Assembly: GCA_021151605.1 (NCBI GenBank)
Contig: JAGKWZ010000121.1
Span: forward strand, 1 to 15,281
Direction of reading: 5' to 3'
Source of the DNA: Verrucomicrobiaceae bacterium
GTDB lineage: Bacteria > Verrucomicrobiota > Verrucomicrobiia > Verrucomicrobiales > Verrucomicrobiaceae
DNA length: 15,281 bases
Under the pieces are notes generated by a model that saw nothing but the letters and a program-made list of their open reading frames with translations, made no database searches and was not told where the DNA came from. Each line of letters begins with the position of its first letter. The stretch's first letter is position 1. A program made the translations under genes and the position numbers. This document shows positions 1 to 6,615 of the stretch, piece by piece.

Positions 1-540
1 CGAGTTGAAGCTCCCCCCGACATAAAGATCCGTGCCGCTCACTGCCAGTGCGGCGACGCCGTTGTTCATCCCGGTGCCGAAAGCCGACCACGCGCTGCCG
101 TTCCATTTAGTTATTCGGCTGACACCCACGCCGCTCGCTACGGTTAACCTTCCGCCAGCGTAAACATCCGTGCCACTTACCAGCAGCGAATTGACGTTGT
201 CATTCACTCCCGTGCCGAGGGCAGACCACGCGCTGCCGTTCCATTTGGCGATGCGGAGTAAGGAGTTTGCCACTCCGCCTTGTGTGGTGCTGAAGCCTCC
301 TGCAGCATAAAGGTCTGTGCCGATCACCGCCAATGCGTTAACTTCACCGTTCATGCCTGTGCCAAGGGCCGACCACGCGATGCCGTCCCATTTTGCGATG
401 CGGCTAGTGTCCGCCACTCCGCCCGCCGAGGTAAAGGTTCCACCGACGTAGAGGTCCGTGCCAATGACCGCGAATGCCTTAACGCTGCCGTTCGTCCCAG
501 TCCCGAGGGCCGACCAGGCACTACCATTCCATCTGGCAAC
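1..540 (-). repeat. Tandem coding repeats, ~138-147 bp period
   Basis: The motif gaccacgcgctgccgtt or a close variant recurs at about 86, 224, 371 and 512. The spacings of 138, 147 and 141 bp are all multiples of three. They encode the WNGSAWSALGTG blades of the secreted protein and continue past the left edge. Similarity is clear at DNA level, which suggests fairly recent duplication or gene conversion between units. Confidence 0.85.
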
Positions 541-1359
541 GTTATTGGCCGAGACAGCGCCACTCACGTTGAAAAAACCGCCGATATAGAGATTGCCACT
601 GCCGTCCACAGCCAGAGCTTGTACATCGGGATTGCCTCCGTACACCCCTGGGACGCTTGAATTCAAACTCACCCAGTCAGCATCGCTGAAGGTGGGGTCG
701 ATCCGCACGGGGTAGGCGGCTCCTGCGTCATCCACTCTCACCGCAAGTCGGGAAGGCGATAGAACCTCCAAGGTCGCGCTCAGCACACGACCCGTGGCGT
801 CCGTCACACTCAGGCGATTGTAGGCCAGCGCCCGCCCGGAACCTGCCAGGATCAGCTTGACCCCATCCGCAGCCGTTTCTGCTGTGGCTCCGCTCAGTGC
901 CAGCTCCACGCTGAGTTTTCCCTCTCCCTCAAGCCGCTCTGCCACGATGAAGTCCTGCCGCACGCCATCCACACTCACGGAGTACTCCTCGACGAGGCCC
1001 GGCCGCACCCAGGTGATGGTCTTTTCGGCCACCACGACGGTGCCAATAGTAGGCAGCGTGATCCGCTCTCCAGCAGCTCCACGCTCGATCTCACTGGCCC
1101 AGAGTCGCAGGCCGCCGCCTTCCACATCCGTGGATTGAAGAGCAAGTCCCGCACTCGTCACCGTACCCGAGAGTTTCTGAAAACCAGTGCGCAACTGCGC
1201 TCCCTCCGCGCTGGCGCTGATGCCGATGGAATCGCCCTTGTAATCAGCCGTGGCCTTGGCCCCGAGTTCGGAGAATGGGATGGCTGAGGACTCATCCACG
1301 GCCCGGAGCGCCGAGGTGCAGGTCAGGAGGAGGAAAAGGCAGATAAGATGGGGTTTCAT
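1..1359 (-). CDS. Secreted repeat protein with WNGSAWSALG-type repeats (3' end beyond window)
   Basis: The frame is open from an ATG at 1359 to the left edge (453 residues seen), so the C-terminus is missing. Residues 1-20 form a Sec signal peptide: MKPH, a hydrophobic LICLFLLL core, and a probable cut after ALRA. Residues 21-225 are a beta-rich region ending in AAYPVRIDPTF, a module I know from large verrucomicrobial, planctomycetal and myxobacterial surface proteins placed just before repeats. From about residue 245 there are repeats with W at 277, 324, 373 and 419 (spacing 47, 49, 46). Each has the pattern RIAKWNGSAWSALGTG, then V-ALAV-GTDLYVGG-F-SAGGVA, like kelch or beta-propeller blades. 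The likely role is an extracellular or cell-surface protein with a propeller-like repeat domain; substrate and partner are unknown. It follows the kinase gene by 105 bp and probably has its own promoter. I am sure of the frame and of secretion, not of function. Confidence 0.85.
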   Translation of the reverse strand, partial: MKPHLICLFLLLTCTSALRAVDESSAIPFSELGAKATADYKGDSIGISASAEGAQLRTGFQKLSGTVTSAGLALQSTDVEGGGLRLWASEIERGAAGERITLPTIGTVVVAEKTITWVRPGLVEEYSVSVDGVRQDFIVAERLEGEGKLSVELALSGATAETAADGVKLILAGSGRALAYNRLSVTDATGRVLSATLEVLSPSRLAVRVDDAGAAYPVRIDPTFSDADWVSLNSSVPGVYGGNPDVQALAVDGSGNLYIGGFFNVSGAVSANNVARWNGSAWSALGTGTNGSVKAFAVIGTDLYVGGTFTSAGGVADTSRIAKWDGIAWSALGTGMNGEVNALAVIGTDLYAAGGFSTTQGGVANSLLRIAKWNGSAWSALGTGVNDNVNSLLVSGTDVYAGGRLTVASGVGVSRITKWNGSAWSAFGTGMNNGVAALAVSGTDLYVGGSFNS

Positions 1360-1362
1360 AGC

Positions 1363-1382
1363 GATGCAGGAGTCACTGCATC
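1363..1382 (-). promoter_or_regulatory. Perfect 7-bp inverted repeat just upstream of the repeat-protein start
   Basis: GATGCAG at 1363-1369 and CTGCATC at 1376-1382 are perfect inverted complements around a 6-base loop. On the minus strand the dyad ends 3 bases before the ATG at 1359, exactly where a ribosome binding site would sit, and no GGAGG-like sequence is visible. It could be an operator or a hairpin limiting translation. Its function is inferred from position only. Confidence 0.4.
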
Positions 1383-1423
1383 CCGCATCCACAGATTTTC
1401 GGACCGTGTGTTACCCCGAAATG

Positions 1424-1436
1424 AATAATAATTTAA
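1424..1436 (-). promoter_or_regulatory. Possible AT-rich promoter element before the repeat-protein gene
   Basis: This is a 13-bp pure A/T run in otherwise GC-rich DNA. On the minus strand it contains TATTAT, a plausible -10 hexamer, about 65-75 bp before the ATG at 1359. No convincing -35 box is visible. It lies between the kinase stop (1465) and the next start, so the downstream gene may be transcribed separately from the kinase operon. Confidence 0.25.
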
Positions 1437-1464
1437 GGTTCTGCAGTTTTTCCGACTTGGGGGC

Positions 1465-4032
1465 CTATTGGGCCACCTTGGCCTCAGTGAGCAGTTTTTC
1501 AAAGTCGCTCCTCATGCCGTTGGCTTTGCGGCCGATGATGTGGCCTCCGTCCATGACCTGGAGGATGTGTTTGACGATGCGGATGCACTCGGCGTGCCGC
1601 TTGGCTTCATTTAACCTCACGGCGACGGTCTTCCAGCGCCGGAGCAGGTAGTAGGCGGACTCACTCCAGTCCTGTGCCTGGACGAGATCGGGCAATTGAA
1701 GCAGGAGCTTTTCAGCCTGCTCATGCCTGGCCAGGTCCCGTAGAGTGAGGAAATCATCGACCAGAAGCGGAGCGGCACCGGGTGGCAGGCGGCCATCCAC
1801 ACGCACGCGGTCCAGCCAGAGTTCCGCCAGGGCATGAGCCTCATCAAGGCGACGCAGGTCCCGCAGTAGGTCAACGACCTTGGCTGCCTCCCACTGGGTC
1901 TCGGGTGACATGGCACCGATCTGCTGGTCATACACGCTTAAGCTGGCTCGGCGGAGCTGGAGCACGGCTTCGAGATCCCCTTTGTCCTCCAGCAGCTCGG
2001 CCAGCGCATCCAAGGTCGCATTTGCCTTCACATAACCGGGACCGACGGTGTGCCAGTAGATGTCCAGAGCTCGGCGGCTGTGGGAGATGGACTCGTCCAC
2101 CAGCTTGGCATCTCGGCAAAGTTTGGCCAGACGCCCGTAGGCGCGGCCAGTGACGACATGGCGATCGCCGAGTTCCTTTGTGGCATACTCGCAGGTTTCA
2201 CGGCCCAGCTTTAAAGCTTCATCATGCCTGCTCAGGTCAAAGAGGGTGGTCATCCACTCAATGCGGCAGATGGTGAGATCGGAGACGATTTTCTGACTCT
2301 CGTAGTGCGCCACACAAGACTGGAGAAGGTCATTAGCCTCCTGCAATGCGGCGGAAGTGCCAACCTCTGCGTGTAACTCGACCGCCAGAGCATACTTCGT
2401 GTTGTAAATCTGGGTGTCTTCCGCGTCCAGATGCGCCGTCTGCCAGGTCAAAATGCGGCGCAGTTCTTCGCGGGCGGCGCTGGACTCTGCCCCCGTGGCC
2501 TCAGAGGCGTGCATGGTCTTTAGCGCCACACGGTAGCGCAGATTCCACAGCAGCGGATCGTCCGCCCTCAGGCCCGACTCCAGCTCCGCCAAGACCTGAC
2601 GGAAGACGGCGATGTCGGCTGGTTTCCTCAGCATGTCGGACAACTCCATGAGCAAATCCGCCTTCCGCTCAGGATCTCCCTGGAAGGCTTTTACCCTCCG
2701 CAGCAGATCATTCCGCATCTGATCTGAATCCGTCTGTTTGCCGACCAAACGTTCATCGGCGTAATGAGCGGCAGCCAGCGCGATGGCGGCGATCTCATCG
2801 GAGTCCGCCTTTTGCTGGACAGCCAACATCTCCGCCCGATGCGCCTTCACGGCCTGCCAGAGCGAGAGGCCAGTGCCACCGATCAGGGTGGCCGAGGTGG
2901 CGAGAATGCCCAGCGTGGCTGCCCTGTGCCGCACGGCCAGCTTGCAGAGTCGCTCGAAAGATCCCGCCGCCCGGGAATAAATCGGTCTCCCGCTCAAAAA
3001 ACGGTCCAGCTCGTCCGCGAGGAATCCGGCGCTGGCCAGCCGCCGGGCGGGCTGCTTTTCCAGGCAGCGTCGGACCAGCGTGGCGAGGTCCGGCTGGAGA
3101 CGCTGAGCCGAAAGCGCTGATGCGCTGGCTGGGTTGCTGTCCTTTGATGGCGTCCCCGAAGTGGACTTCAGCTTGCCCGTCGAACTGATCTCTGGCTCCT
3201 CCTGCGTGATGCGCCGCATCACCTCCACCGCGCTGCCGCCCTGGAAAGGCAGCTTGTTCGTCAGCATCTGATAGAGCATCACCCCCAGCGCCCACACATC
3301 GCTCGCTGTCGTGATCTGCTTCACATTCCCAGCAGCCTGTTCCGGGCTCATGTAATGCGGTGTGCCTAGATGCGACTGGCTGTGCGTCATCTGCAAATCG
3401 GCGTCCATCAGCTTCGCCAGCCCAAAGTCCGTCAGCATAGGCCGCCCGCTGCCATCCAGCAGGATGTTCGCTGGTTTGAGGTCGCGATGCAGCACGCCAT
3501 GATCATGGGCATGCTGCACGGCACGGGCGATGATGCTCATGAAGGCTGCCGCTTCCCGGTCCGGCATCGGGCCCTGCTTTTTCAAAAGATCAGCCAGTGA
3601 TCCCCCCTCGGCCAGCCGCATGGTGTAGAAGGGCATGCCATCATGCTCACCGCTCTCGTAAATCGGGACAATGTCCGGATGGTCCAGCAGAGCCACAGCC
3701 TGCGTCTCTGCCTGAAAGCGCGCCCGCTCATCGCTGGAGGTGAACTGCGCATGGCGCACCACTTTCATCGCCACCACTCGGCGCAGCTTTAAATCCTCCG
3801 CCTCATAGACGATGCCCATCCCGCCACTGGCGATCTCCCGCAGCAGCCGGTAGCCGGCAAATTCACAGGGCAAGGTCAAAGCCCGAGAGGAAAAATCAGG
3901 TGTGGTGCCAGCCACTCCAGTGATGTGATCTGCATGAAGTCCCTCTTTTAACAAGCAGACCAGGCACGTGCCATCCCGCCCAAGCTTGCTGGAGCAAACA
4001 GGGCAGAGCATCTGCAGGCTGGTGGTACTCAT
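1465..4032 (-). CDS. Membrane-spanning Ser/Thr protein kinase with Cys4 ribbon and helical repeat tail
   Basis: An 855-residue Hanks-type (PknB-like) kinase. Residues 10-26 hold a Cys4 ribbon (C10, C13, C23, C26). The kinase domain covers about 61-345: glycine loop EIASGGMGIVYEAED, VAMK lysine K90, HRDLKPANI with catalytic D184, DFG at 202-204, SPE at 229-231 and DVWALG with D245. All catalytic residues are present, so it should be active. One transmembrane helix lies at about 371-393, so the kinase faces the cytoplasm. Residues ~395-855 are alpha-helical, Leu/Ala-rich and TPR-like, and would be placed outside the membrane, presumably as a sensor or docking domain. It starts 34 bp after the stop of the sigma factor gene, in the same operon. 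By analogy with known kinase-linked ECF sigma factors it may phosphorylate that sigma factor or an associated protein; this is inference. The ATG start is followed by the ribbon typical of such kinases. Confidence 0.95.
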   Translation of the reverse strand: MSTTSLQMLCPVCSSKLGRDGTCLVCLLKEGLHADHITGVAGTTPDFSSRALTLPCEFAGYRLLREIASGGMGIVYEAEDLKLRRVVAMKVVRHAQFTSSDERARFQAETQAVALLDHPDIVPIYESGEHDGMPFYTMRLAEGGSLADLLKKQGPMPDREAAAFMSIIARAVQHAHDHGVLHRDLKPANILLDGSGRPMLTDFGLAKLMDADLQMTHSQSHLGTPHYMSPEQAAGNVKQITTASDVWALGVMLYQMLTNKLPFQGGSAVEVMRRITQEEPEISSTGKLKSTSGTPSKDSNPASASALSAQRLQPDLATLVRRCLEKQPARRLASAGFLADELDRFLSGRPIYSRAAGSFERLCKLAVRHRAATLGILATSATLIGGTGLSLWQAVKAHRAEMLAVQQKADSDEIAAIALAAAHYADERLVGKQTDSDQMRNDLLRRVKAFQGDPERKADLLMELSDMLRKPADIAVFRQVLAELESGLRADDPLLWNLRYRVALKTMHASEATGAESSAAREELRRILTWQTAHLDAEDTQIYNTKYALAVELHAEVGTSAALQEANDLLQSCVAHYESQKIVSDLTICRIEWMTTLFDLSRHDEALKLGRETCEYATKELGDRHVVTGRAYGRLAKLCRDAKLVDESISHSRRALDIYWHTVGPGYVKANATLDALAELLEDKGDLEAVLQLRRASLSVYDQQIGAMSPETQWEAAKVVDLLRDLRRLDEAHALAELWLDRVRVDGRLPPGAAPLLVDDFLTLRDLARHEQAEKLLLQLPDLVQAQDWSESAYYLLRRWKTVAVRLNEAKRHAECIRIVKHILQVMDGGHIIGRKANGMRSDFEKLLTEAKVAQ

Positions 4033-4066
4033 TCGGAAGTCGTGAAATACGCTGATCGAGCCGTCA

Positions 4067-4825
4067 TCATGCCTCGGTTGACAGCAGATTCACCAGATAG
4101 CGAAGTTCATTGTCCACTTCCTCATCCTTTGAAACCACGTTCCTCACCTCCGTGCGCAGCAGCACGCCGAAACGCAGCCGCAGGCCCGTGGCAGCCTTGC
4201 GCACCGCACCGTTGGACATGCCATGGCGTTGAGCCAGTTCCTCCCAGTCCGGGCCAGTACCGCTGGAGGCAAAAGTGCGCTGCCGCAATTCGAGCAAAAA
4301 GGCATGGTTCTCCCGCTGCTGAAGCTCCATCTCCAGCCGCTTCATGGCCTGCTCAACCAATGCACGCGCCCAGCCCTGGTCATAGGCCGTGTCGGGCGAT
4401 TGCCCCTCGATCAGAGCGGGTTCACAGCTCTGGGAGCCAAGGTCATCGATTCTGACAAAAGCCGCACCTCCGCCGCGCTTGTCCGCACCTTTCTTGTCAC
4501 GCTGATTGGCGAGCCAATTGGTGAAACACCGCAGCAGGAAACTGCGAAAGCGAACCTCGCCGCGCTGTACATTTTTCAGCATGTCTCGGGAAAGCAGATG
4601 CTCAAAAAAGCCCTGCACCTCGTCCGAAGCCACGTCATGGGCAGAGCCCCTTTGCCGGGCAAAAACATACAATGGCCGCCAATAGGCCCGGGCAAGCCTT
4701 TCCAAGCCAATCAGAGCCTCGCTCTCCTGTTTAGCCACCTGAATCATCGACCACATCGTCGCCGGAAACAGCCCACTGTTCACTGCAGGCTCATGGGGTG
4801 TTGGAGGTAAAGATCCGTCTGGCAT
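4067..4825 (-). CDS. ECF-type RNA polymerase sigma factor (kinase-linked type)
   Basis: A 252-residue protein. Residues ~20-30 (FPATMWSMIQ) match the start seen in planctomycete/verrucomicrobial ECF sigma factors (F-T-RWSVV type). Residues ~41-115 form sigma region 2, with the core YWRPLYVFARQRG, an acidic DEVQGFFEHLL segment and RFRSFLLRCFTNWLANQRD. Residues ~192-225 form region 4, with a DWEELAQRHGMSNGAVRKA helix-turn-helix. It is longer than typical ECF factors (about 180-200) because of a ~60-residue linker and a ~27-residue tail after the HTH. It redirects RNA polymerase to a target set not visible here. It lies 11 bp after the NTPase gene and 34 bp before the kinase gene. No anti-sigma factor is present, which fits control by the kinase. 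ATG start; M24 is an alternative but would remove conserved sequence. Confidence 0.9.
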   Translation of the reverse strand: MPDGSLPPTPHEPAVNSGLFPATMWSMIQVAKQESEALIGLERLARAYWRPLYVFARQRGSAHDVASDEVQGFFEHLLSRDMLKNVQRGEVRFRSFLLRCFTNWLANQRDKKGADKRGGGAAFVRIDDLGSQSCEPALIEGQSPDTAYDQGWARALVEQAMKRLEMELQQRENHAFLLELRQRTFASSGTGPDWEELAQRHGMSNGAVRKAATGLRLRFGVLLRTEVRNVVSKDEEVDNELRYLVNLLSTEA

Positions 4826-4836
4826 CTAGTTTCGAA

Positions 4837-5478
4837 TTACTTTCGGCAGCGCCCCTTGGTTTTCTTGACCGCAGGCTTGCAGTGCAGCTCAGAGACGATG
4901 CCCTCCATCATGGCCATGGCGAAGGAGATCTTTTTGAAGAAGCTGGGATTATGGGGAACCAGAACGAAGCGCGGGTGCTGCATCCACAGTCGCCGCAGCT
5001 TCCGGTCTAGCTCCACGGCCTGCTCCTGTGACTCATTGCGGATCGGGTTTCCGCCCTCGATGCCCAGGCCTCCCACGGCAGCACTTTCAAAAAAGATCAC
5101 CGCGTCATAGCGCCGCAGTTCCGCTTTGATGGTCGTCCCAACATCCTCGAAGAAATGATGCGGATCTGTCGGCCAGTAGGCTGCCCCGTCGATGGTCCCA
5201 CGGTCACAAAGCAGGACGCGGTCGGGGTACATGGCGGCCTGCACGTCCTCAAGATTCCGCTGCACATGATAGATGGCCCGCTGCGCGGCATGCACCGCGC
5301 CGGGGACTGGCACGCGCGGAAATGCGCCGGAGAAGATCATCGTCGCCGCCTCCGGCACCAGCACCACACGATCTCCCATCTCCCGGCAAAAGAGATCTCC
5401 AGCAGTCGTCTTTCCCCCACCTGGACCGCCTGTGAGCACGATGCGGCAGTGGCTTTGGCTATTTTTCTTTTTCGTCAT
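4837..5478 (-). CDS. P-loop NTPase, AAA_28-like
   Basis: A 213-residue cytoplasmic protein. The Walker A motif is GGPGGGKT at 17-24 with K23 and T24. A Walker B/DR-type segment, RVLLCDRGTIDG, lies at about 87-98. The rest resembles AAA_28/TTD14-like and NadR-kinase-like NTPases: an E-A-A-T segment after the first strand-helix unit, a predicted VIFFESA strand, and a lid region around residues 145-170 with NPIRNESQEQA. The C-terminus is short and very basic (KPAVKKTKGRCRK). Such proteins bind and hydrolyse ATP or GTP, or act as small-molecule kinases; the substrate here is unknown. It is first in the unit with the sigma factor (11 bp) and Ser/Thr kinase, so a regulatory role is possible. ATG at 5478; no clear Shine-Dalgarno sequence, and an inverted repeat lies 6-27 bases upstream. 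Confidence 0.85.
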   Translation of the reverse strand: MTKKKNSQSHCRIVLTGGPGGGKTTAGDLFCREMGDRVVLVPEAATMIFSGAFPRVPVPGAVHAAQRAIYHVQRNLEDVQAAMYPDRVLLCDRGTIDGAAYWPTDPHHFFEDVGTTIKAELRRYDAVIFFESAAVGGLGIEGGNPIRNESQEQAVELDRKLRRLWMQHPRFVLVPHNPSFFKKISFAMAMMEGIVSELHCKPAVKKTKGRCRK

Positions 5479-5484
5479 AATGCT

Positions 5485-5505
5485 ATCTGACAGGACCGGT
5501 CAGAT
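5485..5505. promoter_or_regulatory. Perfect 7-bp inverted repeat in the divergent intergenic region (candidate operator)
   Basis: ATCTGAC at 5485-5491 and GTCAGAT at 5499-5505 are perfect inverted complements with a 7-base spacer. The dyad lies in the 110-bp region between the NTPase-sigma-kinase operon (start 5478, minus) and the cytochrome pair (start 5589, plus). It could bind a dimeric regulator for one or both transcripts, or form a leader hairpin before the NTPase. No convincing -35/-10 pair is visible in either direction. Confidence 0.45.
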
Positions 5506-5588
5506 TTCGTCAAGCTGCACGCAGGATCACCTCAGTAGAAAACAGGATTGGCCGAGCGACGTGAAGCCATTCGAGACTACGGTACCGG

Positions 5589-6020
5589 ATGAACGTTTAC
5601 CTTCTGCCTATTGCCGTCACCCTCAGCCTGCTGGTCGCCTGTTCTTCGCTGAAAAGTCAACGTGCCGAGGCAGCCTACTTCGAGGCGCATGTGAAGCCCG
5701 TTTTTCAGGCCAACTGCCTCCGGTGCCACCAGGGCCCCCAGGCACCGGCACGACTGAATCTCACCGACGGTGAGAGCGCCAGCGCCTCAGTCAGCCCACG
5801 CACAGGCCGCCCATTCATCATCCCGGGAGATCCAGATTGCAGCCTCATCATCGCCGCCGTCACCCGCAGCGGGACACATCCACGGCTGATGCCGAGGCTG
5901 GATGTCAGCCTGACCGAGGACGAAATCGGTGAACTCAGTGAATGGATCGAAGACGGTGCCTATTGGCCCGAAGGCGATGCTGGGAAACTCCAGCCCGTCT
6001 TCAATCCCGAAAATCCATGA
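5589..6020 (+). CDS. Lipoprotein c-type cytochrome, single CXXCH
   Basis: A 143-residue exported lipoprotein. Residues 1-18 are a signal peptide with lipobox LVAC, lipidated at C18. One haem c site, CLRCH, is at 43-47, preceded by YFEAHVKPVFQANC as in planctomycete-type cytochrome C domains. Downstream come IIPGDPDCSLI, then HPRLMPRL, whose Met is the likely distal axial ligand, then LSEWIEDGAYWP, the family's C-terminal W-I-x-x-GA-x-WP signature. It is probably an electron carrier anchored facing the periplasm. In larger verrucomicrobial proteins this domain precedes DUF1553/DUF1549-type modules; here it stands alone. A paralogue follows after 47 bp, probably in the same operon. ATG start; upstream is only a weak ACCGG. 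Confidence 0.88.
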   Translation: MNVYLLPIAVTLSLLVACSSLKSQRAEAAYFEAHVKPVFQANCLRCHQGPQAPARLNLTDGESASASVSPRTGRPFIIPGDPDCSLIIAAVTRSGTHPRLMPRLDVSLTEDEIGELSEWIEDGAYWPEGDAGKLQPVFNPENP

Positions 6021-6067
6021 CATGTACGGCTGTCACACTTGGCTGGAATCTGGGCTAGTAGAGGAAG

Positions 6068-6523
6068 ATGTATCCGGTCCGTCCCCTTCCCTGCCTTTTT
6101 CTGATCTCCCTGCTGGCTGCCTGCCAGAGCGAAACCACCCCTGAAAAGCCGGTGACCGCACTGGCTGACAAAACTTACTTCGTCCGCTACGTGAAGCCCG
6201 TCTTCGCCACGCATTGCGTCTCCTGTCATCAGGGTAGCAATGCCCCTGCCGGACTCTCGCTCGTCCAGCGCAGTGGACTGTATGCTCCACGCAGAAAAGG
6301 CCGCGCCTTTGTCGTGCCTGGAGACACCTCCGCCAGTCTGCTGCTCAGCGCCATCGAGCCCGGCGGCAGCCACCCGCGCACCACACCGCGTGTCACGGGC
6401 AGCCTGAATGATTGGGAACTCGGCGCTCTCTATGAGTGGATCGAAGACGGTGCTTACTGGCCCGACAACCCGGAAGGCTTCGTCCAGCCAGCCACTGCAC
6501 TGCACCGCGCACTGCCCCAGTAA
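6068..6523 (+). CDS. Lipoprotein c-type cytochrome, paralogue without the distal Met
   Basis: A 151-residue lipoprotein with lipobox LAAC (C19) and one haem site, CVSCH, at 50-54. It aligns throughout with the previous gene: YFVRYVKPVFATHC, VVPGDTSASLL, LYEWIEDGAYWP. Where that gene has HPRLMPRL this one has HPRTTPRV, so the likely axial Met is replaced by Thr. The haem may be five-coordinate or use another ligand. GAGGA stands just before the ATG, a better ribosome site than its neighbour's. It probably arose by tandem duplication and is co-transcribed. It is presumably an envelope redox or sensing protein; partner unknown. The gene ends about 37 bp before a strong hairpin. Confidence 0.87.
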   Translation: MYPVRPLPCLFLISLLAACQSETTPEKPVTALADKTYFVRYVKPVFATHCVSCHQGSNAPAGLSLVQRSGLYAPRRKGRAFVVPGDTSASLLLSAIEPGGSHPRTTPRVTGSLNDWELGALYEWIEDGAYWPDNPEGFVQPATALHRALPQ

Positions 6524-6560
6524 AGGAGGCTGTTCTGCGGAATGCGGGTGGGAACGAAAA

Positions 6561-6584
6561 AGCGCGGGCCTTTCGACCCGCGCT
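6561..6584. terminator. Bidirectional intrinsic terminator between the cytochrome pair and ilvC
   Basis: A perfect 8-bp GC-rich stem, AGCGCGGG (6561-6568) and CCCGCGCT (6577-6584), closes an 8-base loop. Read on the minus strand it is followed by TTTTTCG, so it best terminates ilvC (stop at 6616). On the plus strand it is followed by CGGATTTTG, a weaker T-tract, and may also end the cytochrome transcript. Confidence 0.85.
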
Positions 6585-6615
6585 CGGATTTTGAGATGCT
6601 AGGCAGTGGCTCAGA

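Noticed and set aside
1..540. CRISPR-like periodicity of the repeats
   Set aside because: The period is 138-147 bp, always a multiple of three, and lies inside a coding frame; it reflects protein repeats.
4223..4810. 195-residue open frame on the plus strand
   Set aside because: Antisense to the sigma factor gene, with no domain of its own.
5273..5773. 166-residue plus-strand frame spanning the divergent promoter region
   Set aside because: It overlaps both the NTPase gene and the first cytochrome, which have clear motifs; it would leave no intergenic region.
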